Below are positions 1 to 8,463 of a DNA stretch of 64,000 nucleotides, in pieces. A program made the position numbers and the translations under genes. Origin of the DNA: JAJCZZ01 sp964569085. GTDB taxonomy: Bacteria; Gemmatimonadota; Gemmatimonadetes; Longimicrobiales; Gaopeijiaceae. The stretch spans positions 20,435 to 84,434 of the forward strand of contig CAZMTA010000018.1 in the NCBI GenBank assembly GCA_964569085.1, given 5' to 3'. Below the pieces are notes generated by a model. That model ran no database searches. It had not been told where the DNA came from and saw only the letters and a program-made list of their open reading frames with translations. The stretch's first letter is position 1. Every line of letters starts with the position of its first letter.

Positions 1-48
1 GGCTACTGGTCCTCCGGGCCGGGCGCCCGCCTCATCCTCGCCGTCTGA
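1..48 (+). CDS. C-terminal end of an upstream gene (partial)
   Basis: Frame 1 is open from the window edge to a TGA at 46-48 and encodes only 15 residues. A GTG start with a GGGAGG ribosome site follows 12 bp later, so this is probably the tail of the gene upstream in the same operon. There is too little to name it. Confidence 0.35.
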   Translation, partial: GYWSSGPGARLILAV

Positions 49-59
49 CGGGAGGTCCC

Positions 60-302
60 GTGCGCCATCGCGACCGCGTGCTGCAGAGCCTGGAATCGGT
101 CTTCCGCACCGCCTTCGACGACGCCCGGGAGCGCGAGGACGCGGAGGCCATGGCCCGGCTGGACCTGGAGTACCAGCGGGACCAGCTCCGCCTGGAGGTG
201 TTGTTGGACATCCGAGACCTCCTGGTCACTCCCGCGGAGGAGGAGGGTAGCTCCCTCCTGGAGAAGGCCCAGGCCCTCCGCAACATCACGAAGCTCAAGT
301 AG
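60..302 (+). CDS. small helical hypothetical protein
   Basis: This 80-residue protein starts at GTG behind GGGAGG (50-55). It is highly charged and looks all-helical, with many Glu/Arg pairs and a leucine-rich middle (LRLEVLLDIRDLL), so a coiled-coil or helical bundle is likely. It has no signal peptide or membrane segment. It lies 35 bp before the corrinoid adenosyltransferase gene and is probably co-transcribed with it. I do not recognise a family. Confidence 0.6.
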   Translation: MRHRDRVLQSLESVFRTAFDDAREREDAEAMARLDLEYQRDQLRLEVLLDIRDLLVTPAEEEGSSLLEKAQALRNITKLK

Positions 303-337
303 GGGCCCGGCGCCCCGTTCCCCCCTCCGGACAGGCC

Positions 338-895
338 ATGAAGATCTACACCCGCACCGGCGACGAGGGCACCACCGCCCTCTTCGGCGGCGTGCGCGTC
401 TCCAAGGACCACTCCCGCGTGAAGGCGTACGGGACCGTGGACGAGCTCAACGCCGTCGTGGGCCAGGCGGTCCTGGCCGTGGAGGACGACGAGGTGGTGG
501 CCCGCCTGGAGCGCATCCAGCACGACCTGTTCGCGCTGGGCGCCGTCCTGGCCACGGCCTCGCCGGACACGGACCGCCCCCGGCCCAAGGGGCTCCCGGA
601 GCTCCCGGCGGGCCGCGTCGACGAGATGGAGGCGTGGATCGACGAGGCCACGGCCGAGCTTCCCGAGCTCCGGGCCTTCATCCTCCCCGGAGGCTCCCCG
701 GGAGCCGCCGCGCTCCACCTGGCCCGGACCGTGTGCCGCCGGGCCGAGCGGGCGGTGGTGCAGCTGGCCACCCGCGAGGAGGTGGACGAGCGGATCGTGG
801 TCTACCTGAACCGGCTGAGCGACCTCCTCTTCACCTTCGCCCGCCTGGCCAACCACCGCTCGGGGACGCCCGACGTGGAGTGGCGGAAGGAGTGA
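338..895 (+). CDS. cob(I)yrinic acid a,c-diamide adenosyltransferase (PduO type)
   Basis: The 185-residue protein transfers adenosyl from ATP to cob(I)alamin or its precursor, making the coenzyme B12 form. The PduO-family signature is clear: the N-terminal ATP-binding stretch KIYTRTGDEGTTALFGG, then VDELNA, and the C-terminal ARTVCRRAER motif. Length matches the family (about 180-190). It is cytosolic. Its stop overlaps the GTG start of the next gene by 4 bp (GTGA), so the two are translationally coupled. No other B12 gene is in the window, so it may serve salvage or adenosylation only. Confidence 0.92.
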   Translation: MKIYTRTGDEGTTALFGGVRVSKDHSRVKAYGTVDELNAVVGQAVLAVEDDEVVARLERIQHDLFALGAVLATASPDTDRPRPKGLPELPAGRVDEMEAWIDEATAELPELRAFILPGGSPGAAALHLARTVCRRAERAVVQLATREEVDERIVVYLNRLSDLLFTFARLANHRSGTPDVEWRKE

Positions 896-1758
896 TCCAG
901 CGCCCCTTCCGCCGCGAGCCCCGCCCCGGGGACGTCCTCCGCGGCGAGGTGCGCATCCCCGACGGCCCCCCGCCCCGCACGGCGGTGGTGGTGGCCCACG
1001 GGTTCAAGGGGTTCAAGGACTGGGGGTTCTTCCCCCACCTCTGCCGCGCCCTGGCCGGTGCCGGCCACGCGGTGGTCTCCTTCAACTTCTCCCGGAACGG
1101 CATCGGGACGGACCCGGAGCGGTTCACCGAGCTGGAGCGGTTCGGGGCCAACACCTACTCCCTGGAGCTGGACGAGCTCCTCTCCGTGCTCCGGGAGACG
1201 CTCGACGGGGAGCTCGTCCCCCGACGGCCCCGCCGCGTGGGGCTCCTGGGGCACAGCCGCGGGGGCGCCCAGGCGGTGCTGGCCGCCGCCGAGGAGCCCC
1301 GGGTGGCCTCGCTGGTGACGTGGGCGGCCGTGTCCCGCTTCGACCGGTGGCGTCCCGACACCCTGGAGGAGTGGCGCCGGGACGGTCGGATCTGGGTCCT
1401 GAACGGCCGGACCGGACAGCAGATGCCGCTGGACCTGACCCTCCTGGAGGACTACGAGGCCAACCGGGATCGCCTGGACGTGCTGGCCGCCGCCGGCCGC
1501 GTCGAGGCGCCGTGGCTGGTGGCCCACGGCACCGAGGACGAGACGGTCCCCTTCCGCGAGGGCCGGGCGCTGGCGGAGGCCGGAAGCGCCGCCCGCCTCC
1601 TTCCGGTGGAGGGGGCCGGCCACACCTTCGGCGCGGCCCACCCCTTCACGGCCTCCAACCCGGCGCTGGACCGGGTCGTGGACGCCACGCTGGCCCACTT
1701 CGAGCGCACCCTGGCGGCCGAGCCGGAGACGGCCGGGGACCCCGGTACCGCCGGATGA
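892..1758 (+). CDS. alpha/beta hydrolase
   Basis: This 288-residue cytosolic serine hydrolase starts at GTG overlapping the previous stop. The longer open frame upstream only shadows the adenosyltransferase gene. The triad is visible: the nucleophile in GHSRGG (Ser about 122), an acid in HGTEDETVP, and His in GAGHTFG. The N-terminal HGFKGFKDW is the usual oxyanion-hole loop of dienelactone-hydrolase-like or prolyl-oligopeptidase-like esterases. The substrate is unknown. It is coupled to the next gene by an ATGA overlap. Confidence 0.88.
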   Translation: MIQRPFRREPRPGDVLRGEVRIPDGPPPRTAVVVAHGFKGFKDWGFFPHLCRALAGAGHAVVSFNFSRNGIGTDPERFTELERFGANTYSLELDELLSVLRETLDGELVPRRPRRVGLLGHSRGGAQAVLAAAEEPRVASLVTWAAVSRFDRWRPDTLEEWRRDGRIWVLNGRTGQQMPLDLTLLEDYEANRDRLDVLAAAGRVEAPWLVAHGTEDETVPFREGRALAEAGSAARLLPVEGAGHTFGAAHPFTASNPALDRVVDATLAHFERTLAAEPETAGDPGTAG

Positions 1759-2333
1759 GCGGGCACGAGGACCGGGGGGTGGCCATGGCCCGGAGCCTGG
1801 GGCGGACGGCCCGCTCCTTCGCGCTGGACGGGCCCGCGACCTCCCTGGTGGAGGCGGCCCACGAGCTGGCCATGGAGCCCCGCCGGAGCGCGCTGGACGA
1901 CGACCACCACCCCGCCTACCTCCATCCGGGCCGGACCGTCCTGGTCCTCCTCCGCGACGCCTCGGTCCGGGATCCGGTGACGCTGGCCGGGGGCGCGCTC
2001 CTGGAGACCCGGGACCTGGAGCTGCGCGTGTCCCCGGCGCGCGTCGAGGAGCTGGACGCCGAGGTGGCTGCGCTGGTCCGGGCCGCGCCCCGCCCCGGGG
2101 ACGAGGACCTGGCCGAGGCGCTGGTCACCGCCGGGGAGGGCACCCGGCTCGCCAGCCTCGCCGAGCACCTGGACCATCTGCGCCATCTCCACGTGCGCGA
2201 GCGCGCGCCGGACTGGGAGGAGCGGCTCGAGGAGGTGGAGCGGGTCTGGCTGCCCGTGGCGGAGCGCAGCGCCTCGACCCTCGGACGCCGCTACCGGCAC
2301 TGGGTGAAGGTCTTCCGGCGCCGCCTCGCGTGA
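1755..2333 (+). CDS. hypothetical protein (HD-like N-terminal motif)
   Basis: The 192-residue protein starts at the ATG overlapping the hydrolase stop. Near its N-terminus it has ALDDDHHPAYLHPGRTVLVL, which resembles a degenerate HD-type phosphohydrolase helix. The rest is acidic and helical, ending in a basic tail (RRYRHWVKVFRRRLA). No secretion signal is seen. It is the last gene of the operon that begins before position 60. Its function is unknown; the HD similarity is only by eye. Confidence 0.7.
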   Translation: MSGHEDRGVAMARSLGRTARSFALDGPATSLVEAAHELAMEPRRSALDDDHHPAYLHPGRTVLVLLRDASVRDPVTLAGGALLETRDLELRVSPARVEELDAEVAALVRAAPRPGDEDLAEALVTAGEGTRLASLAEHLDHLRHLHVRERAPDWEERLEEVERVWLPVAERSASTLGRRYRHWVKVFRRRLA

Positions 2334-2423
2334 GGGGTGGTCGAAGGGGGGTCGGAGGGCCGCGCGGAACGGGGGGCGGGGGCCGTCCGCCATCCGTCTT
2401 GCCCCGGGTGTCCCCTTTGGTTA

Positions 2424-2430
2424 CACCTTG
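2424..2430 (+). promoter_or_regulatory. possible promoter element CACCTTG
   Basis: An A/T-richer patch (tttggttacaccttgtcc) precedes the ferredoxin start by 49 nt. It matches a (T/C)AnnTTG motif seen upstream of several genes here (see findings). Support is weak. Confidence 0.25.
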
Positions 2431-2478
2431 TCCTGCCCGCGCGCCGCGGGTCCCATCGACCGGCTATTGGGAATTTCC

Positions 2479-2712
<234 letters not shown>

Positions 2713-2749
2713 GCGCGGCCGGGCGGTCGTTCACCGCCCCGGGATGTGA

Positions 2750-2798
2750 AACGAGAGAGCGGCGCGAGGATTTCCCATCCTCGCGCCGCTCTCTCGTT
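2750..2798 (+). terminator. 21-bp perfect stem terminator after ferredoxin
   Basis: Arms 2750-2770 and 2778-2798 are perfect reverse complements around a 7-nt loop (tttccca). There is no long T run after it on the + strand. It lies between the ferredoxin and a gene on the minus strand and may act in both directions. Confidence 0.8.
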
Positions 2799-2890
2799 GG
2801 GGGGCGGGCGTCCCGGGGGGAGGCCCGCCACGGTTCCGGAAGGGCCCGCGTCGCGGGTCCTCCCCGGATGAAGCGCTCGGTGCCTCCGGG

Positions 2891-3064
2891 CTAGAAGCCC
2901 AGCGCGCGCAGCTTCTCCGGCGTGATCTCGGCGGGTGCCGTCTCGCCGGCGGGAATCGCGTCCTGCCGTGTCGGCGCCTGGGGAACCCTCTGCTGTCGGA
3001 CCAGGACCAGCCCGGCCGCGATGGCGACCGCGCCGAGGACTCCGAGGGTGAGCTTGGGACGCAT
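2891..3064 (-). CDS. small single-pass membrane protein
   Basis: The frame gives 57 residues from the ATG at 3064: a short basic start (MRPKLTLG), one hydrophobic segment (about residues 7-22), then a Pro/Ala/Thr-rich polar tail. A longer frame to 3124 adds a non-hydrophobic stretch and is less likely. I do not recognise it. It diverges from the M20 gene. Confidence 0.5.
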   Translation of the reverse strand: MRPKLTLGVLGAVAIAAGLVLVRQQRVPQAPTRQDAIPAGETAPAEITPEKLRALGF

Positions 3065-3276
3065 CCGCTTGTGACTCCGATCGGGGGGGTAGGCCTGCTG
3101 TTTTTCGAAGCTTGCACGAAACATGCCGAGCGCGAAAGATGGGTCCAGGTCCTGAAATTGGCTTGTTTCAAGGCTTTTGCCCGGACGCGCCCCCCGCGGG
3201 CGCGCCGGGTTTTCCGACGCCGGCGGCCGACGCCCTCGGAAATCCGTCGCCCTCGAATCCCCTTCTGGAGCCCCGC
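3065..3276. promoter_or_regulatory. A/T-rich divergent promoter region
   Basis: The 212 bp between divergent genes hold a stretch (about 3095-3175) far richer in A/T than the surroundings. It contains a 5-bp inverted repeat TTTCG/CGAAA (3103-3107 and 3117-3121) and CTTG-ttt-CAAG (3162-3172). On the minus strand TTGAAA occurs as a possible -35. No complete promoter can be assigned with certainty. Confidence 0.35.
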
Positions 3277-4449
3277 GTGACCGATCCTTCCACCGCCCCG
3301 TCGCCGGATCCGGTGTCCGGAGATCCCCTCGCCCTCGCCCGCGCGCTGGTGACCACGCCGTCGGTGAATCCCGTCCTGGCCCCGGGAGGGGACGGCGAGG
3401 CCGCCGTGGCGGAGCTGGCGGCGGGTTGGCTCCGGGCCTGGGGCTTCCGGACCGAGGTCGTGGAGGCCGCCCCGGGCCGGCCCAACGTGGTGGGCCGTCT
3501 CGAGGGGGAGGGGCCGATCCTGCTCCTCAACGGGCACCTGGACACGGTGGGGGTGGAGGGCATGGAGCGTCCTCCCTTCGAGGGCGCGGTGGAGGACGGC
3601 CTGCTCTACGGCCGGGGCTCCTGCGACATGAAGGGGGGCGTGGCGGCGCTCCTGGCCGCCGCCCGGCGGCTGGCCGCCGGGGGCCCGCGCCCCGGCCTCG
3701 TGGTGGCCCTGACCGCCGACGAGGAGCACGCCAGCGTGGGCATGGACGCCCTGGTCCGGGGCGGCGTGGACGCGGACCTGGCGGTGGTGTGCGAGCCGAC
3801 CTCCCTGGCGGTCATGCCGGCCCACAAGGGTTTCGTCTGGGTGGAAGCGGTCTTCCGGGGGAAGGCGGCCCACGGGTCCCGTCCGGACCGGGGCGTGGAC
3901 GCCATCCGCCACGCCGGCCTGTACCTGGCCGCGCTGGACGGGTACGAAGCGCGCCTGCGCGGCGGGCCGAGCCATCCGCTCCTCGGGCCCGGGTCCCACC
4001 ACGCCGGGACCATCCGGGGCGGGACGGCCGAGTCGGTCTACCCCGAGCGCTGCACGCTCCTCCTGGAGCGCCGCACCCTCCCCGGGGAGAGCGCCGACCA
4101 GGTCCTGGCCGAGCTCGAGTCGGTGCTGGACGAGGTCCGGGGGCGCCACCCGGAGCTCGACGCCGACCTCGAGGTCACCCTCGCCCGTCCCGGGACGGAG
4201 GTGCCCGCCGAGGCCCCCCTCGTCCGAGGCCTCCTGGACGCGGTGGACGCACGCGGGCTCGAGCCCAGGGTGGAGGGGATGACGGCGTGGGTCGACGCCG
4301 CGTTCCTCAACGAGGCGGGCATCCCCGCCGTCTGCTTCGGCCCCGGGGACATCGCCCAGGCCCACTCCGCCGTGGAATGGTGCCCCGTCGAGGAGATCCG
4401 CGCCTGCGCCGACGTGCTGGAGGACTTCGCCCGGGGGCTCGCGGGCTGA
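3277..4449 (+). CDS. M20 family deacylase (acetylornithine deacetylase / DapE-like)
   Basis: The 390-residue zinc metallohydrolase cleaves N-acyl amino acids or related amides. The start is GTG 3277 with GGAG 7 nt upstream; the open frame further 5' has no domain. Motifs in order: NGHLDTV (metal His and Asp), GRGSCDMKGG (bridging Asp), TADEEH (catalytic Glu-Glu), and GSRPDRGVDAI in the dimerisation domain. No signal peptide, so cytosolic. The subclass (ArgE versus DapE) cannot be decided from motifs. It converges with the lipoprotein gene across a shared hairpin. Confidence 0.88.
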   Translation: MTDPSTAPSPDPVSGDPLALARALVTTPSVNPVLAPGGDGEAAVAELAAGWLRAWGFRTEVVEAAPGRPNVVGRLEGEGPILLLNGHLDTVGVEGMERPPFEGAVEDGLLYGRGSCDMKGGVAALLAAARRLAAGGPRPGLVVALTADEEHASVGMDALVRGGVDADLAVVCEPTSLAVMPAHKGFVWVEAVFRGKAAHGSRPDRGVDAIRHAGLYLAALDGYEARLRGGPSHPLLGPGSHHAGTIRGGTAESVYPERCTLLLERRTLPGESADQVLAELESVLDEVRGRHPELDADLEVTLARPGTEVPAEAPLVRGLLDAVDARGLEPRVEGMTAWVDAAFLNEAGIPAVCFGPGDIAQAHSAVEWCPVEEIRACADVLEDFARGLAG

Positions 4450-4467
4450 CGCGGAGGGGCGTCAGCC
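4444..4467. terminator. shared hairpin between convergent genes
   Basis: Arms ggctgacgc (4444-4452) and gcgtcagcc (4459-4467) form a 9-bp stem with a 6-nt loop. The left arm contains the stop of the M20 gene and the right arm the stop of the minus-strand lipoprotein gene. Confidence 0.65.
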
Positions 4468-4860
4468 GCCCTTCATCTCGACGACGATGGCCCCGCCGTC
4501 GTACCCGGTTCCGTACCGGGTGGTGGCGTCGGCGGCGGACATGAACCGCATCTCCCGCACGTCCAGGGCCCGGACCGTGCGGAGGACGTCCAGGTTCTGC
4601 CCCGGCGCGCCGGCCAGCACCACGGTGGGCTGCCGGGATCCGCGCCGCCGGAGCCAGCGCGGCCGCAGTCGCTCGATGGCCTGGAGCGCGTTGAGCTGGA
4701 CCAGGTTCTCCAGCTCGGCCTGGACGATGTGGTTGGCTCCGCCCCGGGTCGCCTCCTCCCCGCCGGTGGCGGTGGAGGCGCAGGCGCCCAGCGAGAGGGC
4801 CAGGAGCGTCAGGAGGGCCAGGAGCGGGACGCGTCGGGACGAAGGGCGCGGGGCGGGCAT
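4462..4860 (-). CDS. TonB plug-like lipoprotein
   Basis: This 132-residue lipoprotein has a signal ending at lipobox LGAC (Cys27). The C-terminal half resembles the second half of a TonB-receptor plug domain: PTVVLAGAPG matches the PLYVIDG strand, and DVREMRFMSAADATTRYGTG followed by GGAIVVEM matches the motif in SusC-type plugs (ERIEVLKGASAAALYGS, then NGVILIT). No beta-barrel follows. It probably sits at the outer membrane facing the periplasm. GGAG precedes the ATG. Its role is unknown. Confidence 0.75.
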   Translation of the reverse strand: MPAPRPSSRRVPLLALLTLLALSLGACASTATGGEEATRGGANHIVQAELENLVQLNALQAIERLRPRWLRRRGSRQPTVVLAGAPGQNLDVLRTVRALDVREMRFMSAADATTRYGTGYDGGAIVVEMKGG

Positions 4861-5043
4861 GGTGATCTCCGGGAGGATCGATCTCGGGGCGGTGGGGCGC
4901 TCGGGGCCCCGTCCCGGGAAGATGCCGGGGAGGGCCGGGGGACCGCCAGCCGCCCCGTGGCCCGACGGCTCCGGCTACCTTAGGTGGCATCCCCGACCTC
5001 CGGGCTCCGGAGCGTCCCCCCCGTCCCCCCGGAGGCTCCCCCC

Positions 5044-6654
5044 ATGGCCGACCGCATCTGGCTCGGCGGCACCGTCTGGACCGGCGTGCCGGACCGGCGT
5101 ACGGCCCGGGCCCTGGCCGCGGAGGACGGGCGGGTGGTGGCGGTGGGGAGCGAGGACGAGGTGGCGGCCCTGGCGGGCCCCGACACCGTGGTCGAGCACC
5201 TCGAGGGCCGGACGGTTCTCCCGGGCTTCGTGGACGCCCACGCCCACGTGGTCTCCGCCGGACACGCGCTCTCCCGGGTGCAGCTCCGGGACGCCGACTC
5301 CCGGGAGGAGCTGGCGCATCGGCTGGCCGGGTGGGCGGCCCGCGTACCCCCCGGCCGCTGGATCACCGGCGGCGGATGGGACCACGAGCTCTGGGGCGGC
5401 GAGCTTCCCCGACGGAGCTGGATCGACGACGTCACCCCCGAGCACCCCGTCCTGGTCCACCGCCTCGACCTGCACATGGCGCTGGTGAACTCGGTGGCGC
5501 TGGAGCGGGCGGGGATCGACGGCACCACGCCCGACCCCCGCGGGGGTCGCATCGTCCGGGACGAGGCGGGGCGGCCCACGGGGCTCCTGAAGGACCGCGC
5601 CATCGACCTCGTGGCCCGCCTCCTCCCCGCCCCGGGGCCCGGGGACCGGGCGTCCTCCCTCCAGGCGGCCGCGCGCCACGCGCTCTCCCTGGGGGTGACC
5701 CAGCTCCACGACATGGGGGTGGTCGAGCGGCCCGAGGAGGCGTGGGCCAACCTGGAGGCCTACCGCGCCGCCGAGGAGCGGGGCGCCCTCCCGGTCCGGA
5801 TCTACGCCTTCGTGCCCATCGAGGACCGGGCGCGGCTCTCCGAGCACGTGGCCGAGCACGGGCGCGGGAGCGAGCGGCTGTGGTGGGGAGGGGTGAAGGG
5901 CTTCGTGGACGGGTCCCTGGGTTCGGGGACGGCGTGGATGCACGACGCCTTCGACGACGAGCCGGGGAACCGCGGCCTGCCCCTCGGCGATCCCGAAAAG
6001 CTGCGGCGGGCCATCCTCGACGCCGACTCGCGGGGCCACCAGGTGGCGGTCCACGCCATCGGGGACCGGGCCAACGACTGGCTGCTGGACGTGTTCCAGG
6101 AGGTGGGCGAGACCCACGGCCCCCGGGACCGCCGCCTCCGGATCGAGCACGCGCAGCACCTGGCCCCCGGGGCGGCGGAACGGTTCGGCGCCCTCGGGGT
6201 CCTGGCGTCGATCCAGCCGTATCACCTGGCGGACGACGGGCGGTGGGCCGAGCGCAGGCTGGGCGCGGACCGCGCCTCCCGGGCCTGGGCCATGGCCAGC
6301 CTCCTGGAGTCGGGGGCGCGGCTGGCCTTCGGCTCGGACTGGCCCGTGGCGCCGCCGGATCCCATCCTGGCGGTGGCGGCCGCCGTGAACCGGCGGACGC
6401 TGGACGACGGCCATCCGGGGGGCTGGGTGCCGGCGGAGCGCATCGAGCGGGAGGAGGCGCTCCGGGCGCACACCCTGGGGGGCGCGTGGGCCGGGCGGGC
6501 CGGAGGCTGGAGCGGTCGGCTGGTGCCGGGCGCCCGCGCCGACCTGGTGGTGCTCGATCGGGATCTGTTCGCCCTGGCGACCCGCGACCTGGGGCGCGCC
6601 CGGGTCGACCAGACGGTGGTGGACGGGAGCGTGGCCTGGCGGCGCGAGGCATGA
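5044..6654 (+). CDS. YtcJ-type metal-dependent amidohydrolase
   Basis: The 536-residue TIM-barrel hydrolase is of the COG1574 group. The ATG at 5044 begins MADRIWLGG, the usual first strand of the amidohydrolase beta-sandwich; an upstream in-frame ATG adds a proline-rich piece with no homology. Metal-site motifs: DAHAHV (HxH), VAVHAIGDRAND, RIEHAQHL, and FGSDWPV near the end of the barrel. No signal peptide. Substrate unknown; members act on amides, formamides or cyclic ureas. It overlaps the next possible start by 4 bp (ATGA at 6651). Confidence 0.88.
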   Translation: MADRIWLGGTVWTGVPDRRTARALAAEDGRVVAVGSEDEVAALAGPDTVVEHLEGRTVLPGFVDAHAHVVSAGHALSRVQLRDADSREELAHRLAGWAARVPPGRWITGGGWDHELWGGELPRRSWIDDVTPEHPVLVHRLDLHMALVNSVALERAGIDGTTPDPRGGRIVRDEAGRPTGLLKDRAIDLVARLLPAPGPGDRASSLQAAARHALSLGVTQLHDMGVVERPEEAWANLEAYRAAEERGALPVRIYAFVPIEDRARLSEHVAEHGRGSERLWWGGVKGFVDGSLGSGTAWMHDAFDDEPGNRGLPLGDPEKLRRAILDADSRGHQVAVHAIGDRANDWLLDVFQEVGETHGPRDRRLRIEHAQHLAPGAAERFGALGVLASIQPYHLADDGRWAERRLGADRASRAWAMASLLESGARLAFGSDWPVAPPDPILAVAAAVNRRTLDDGHPGGWVPAERIEREEALRAHTLGGAWAGRAGGWSGRLVPGARADLVVLDRDLFALATRDLGRARVDQTVVDGSVAWRREA

Positions 6655-6695
6655 CCCGTCCCCAGGAATCGGTGACGACGCGACGGGAGGAAGAG

Positions 6696-7403
6696 ATGGC
6701 GAGCGAGACCCCCGGATCCGGGGAGGAGGGGCTGGCCCCGACCCGCCAGACGACCATCGACGCGCTCTGCGAGCACTTCGCCGAGGACGCGCTGGACGTC
6801 GAGGAGTTCGAGCGCCGGATCGAGGTGGCCCACCGCGCCACCTCCGCCGAGGAGCTGAAGGCCCTTCTCCGGGACCTCCCGGGCGGAGGCCTCCCCGCCC
6901 GTCGGGACGCGGCGCCCGCGGAGGCCCCCCGGCGCCGGTTCCGGGTCACCTCCGCAGCCCAGGTGAAGGAGCGCGAGTTCGTGGTGGCGCTCATGGGCGG
7001 AGCGGCCCGGTCCGGGCGGTGGGCTCCGGCGCGCACGAACTACGCGGTGGCGTGCATGGGCGGGGTGGAGCTGGACTTCCGGGAGGCCGTCATGCCCCCG
7101 GGCGTGACCGAGCTCCAGGTCTTCGCGGTCATGGGCGGCGTGGAGATCCTCGTCCCCCCGGGGATGCGCGTGGAGAGCCACGGGTTCGCGCTCATGGGCG
7201 CCTTCGAGCACGTCGAGGACGTGCCCGACGCCCCGGACGACCCCGACGCGCCGCTGCTGCGCATCACCGGCGTGGGCCTCATGGGCGGCGTGGACGTGAC
7301 CTTCCGCTACCCCGGCGAGTCGGGGCGGGAGGCCCGGAAGCGCCGCAAGCTCGAGCGGAAGCGGGATCGCCGGCTCCGCGGCGGACGGGGGGAGGGGCGG
7401 TGA
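6696..7403 (+). CDS. DUF1707 + LiaF-like domain protein
   Basis: The start at ATG 6696 is chosen for GGGAGG 5 nt upstream; an in-frame ATG at 6651 overlapping the previous stop is the alternative. The 235-residue protein opens with a DUF1707-type helical pair (TTIDALCEHFAEDALDVEEF, then ATSAEELKALLRDLP). Next comes a beta-rich region with five repeats around (A/C/G)xMGG or AxMGA (ALMGG, ACMGG, AVMGG, ALMGA, GLMGG), as in the C-terminal domain of LiaF and related cell-envelope stress proteins. The end is very basic. No membrane segment is seen, so it may be a cytosolic version. Coupled to arginase by GTGA. Confidence 0.8.
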   Translation: MASETPGSGEEGLAPTRQTTIDALCEHFAEDALDVEEFERRIEVAHRATSAEELKALLRDLPGGGLPARRDAAPAEAPRRRFRVTSAAQVKEREFVVALMGGAARSGRWAPARTNYAVACMGGVELDFREAVMPPGVTELQVFAVMGGVEILVPPGMRVESHGFALMGAFEHVEDVPDAPDDPDAPLLRITGVGLMGGVDVTFRYPGESGREARKRRKLERKRDRRLRGGRGEGR

Positions 7404-8326
7404 GCCCGGGGCGCGGCCGCTCGGACATCGGGCTGGTGTCGGTCTCCATCGACCTCGGAGCCGGGCGGCGGGGCGTGGACATGGGCCCCTCGGCCCTCCG
7501 CATCGCGGGGATCACCCGGACCATCGAGTCCCTCGGGTACGGCCTCCACGAGCTGGGGACGATCAACGCCGGGGGCTTCGAGACCACCCGCACCGGGCCC
7601 GCGGACCTCCGCTTCCTGGAGGAGATCGTGGACGTGGCGGAGCGGACCTCCCAGTGCGTCACCCGCGCCCTCGACTCGGGATACCTGCCCTTCATCCTCG
7701 GCGGGGACCACTCCCTCTCCATCGGGTCCGTGGCCGCCCTGGCCCGCCATCACCGGGACCGCGGGGAGCGCATCGGGCTGATCTGGGTGGACGCCCACGC
7801 GGACATGAACCGTCCCCACACGACGCCCTCGGGCAACATCCACGGCATGAGCCTGGCCGTGCTCATGGGGCACGGGCACGAGCGCCTCACCGCCATCTCC
7901 GGCGGGGCGCCCGCGGTCCTGCCCGGGAACGTGAGCGTCCTGGGCGCCCGGCAGCTCGACGCCGGCGAGCGCGAGCTGATCCGGGAGCTGGGGGTTCGGG
8001 TCTTCACCATGTCCGAGATCGACGAGCGCGGCGTGGCGGCCTGCATGGACGAGGCGCTGGAGCGGGCCACCGACGGCACCGCCGGGTTCCACCTCTCCTA
8101 CGACCTGGACTCCCTCGATCCCCAGGAGGCGCCGGGCGTCGGGACCCCGGTCCAGGGCGGCCTCACCTACCGGGAGGGCCACCTCGTCTGTGAGAAGGCC
8201 GCGGCCTCCGAGGCCCTCGTCGGCCTCGAGGTGGTGGAGCTGAACCCGGTCCTGGACGATCGGAACCAGACGGCGCGCATGGCCGTGGGGCTCGCGGCCT
8301 CGGCGCTGGGCCAGACGATCCTCTAG
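7400..8326 (+). CDS. rocF: arginase
   Basis: The 308-residue ureohydrolase makes ornithine and urea from arginine with a di-manganese centre. Start GTG 7400 overlaps the preceding stop by 4 bp. Manganese-ligand motifs are all present: GGDHS, DAHADMN, and YDLDSLDP. The C-terminal VVELNP motif is typical of the arginase rather than the agmatinase branch, as is the strand SIDLGAGRRGVDMGPSALR near the N-terminus. It is cytosolic and trimeric or hexameric in relatives. No urease or ornithine genes are adjacent. Confidence 0.92.
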   Translation: MSPGRGRSDIGLVSVSIDLGAGRRGVDMGPSALRIAGITRTIESLGYGLHELGTINAGGFETTRTGPADLRFLEEIVDVAERTSQCVTRALDSGYLPFILGGDHSLSIGSVAALARHHRDRGERIGLIWVDAHADMNRPHTTPSGNIHGMSLAVLMGHGHERLTAISGGAPAVLPGNVSVLGARQLDAGERELIRELGVRVFTMSEIDERGVAACMDEALERATDGTAGFHLSYDLDSLDPQEAPGVGTPVQGGLTYREGHLVCEKAAASEALVGLEVVELNPVLDDRNQTARMAVGLAASALGQTIL

Positions 8327-8463
8327 CGGTTCCCGGGGGCGGCTGCGCCCGGGCGTCCCGGCGTGCGGGGCGCCGACCCTCCCTCTGCGGGCCACGGCCG
8401 AAACCGCGTCGCCGGATCCGGGTAGCGAGCGGGTCCCCCTCCGCCACCTCCACCCGGCTTCCG

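Noticed and set aside
6651..6695. Upstream start ATG 6651 for the DUF1707 protein
   Set aside because: It overlaps the previous stop, but the Shine-Dalgarno GGGAGG is positioned for ATG 6696. Kept only as an alternative.
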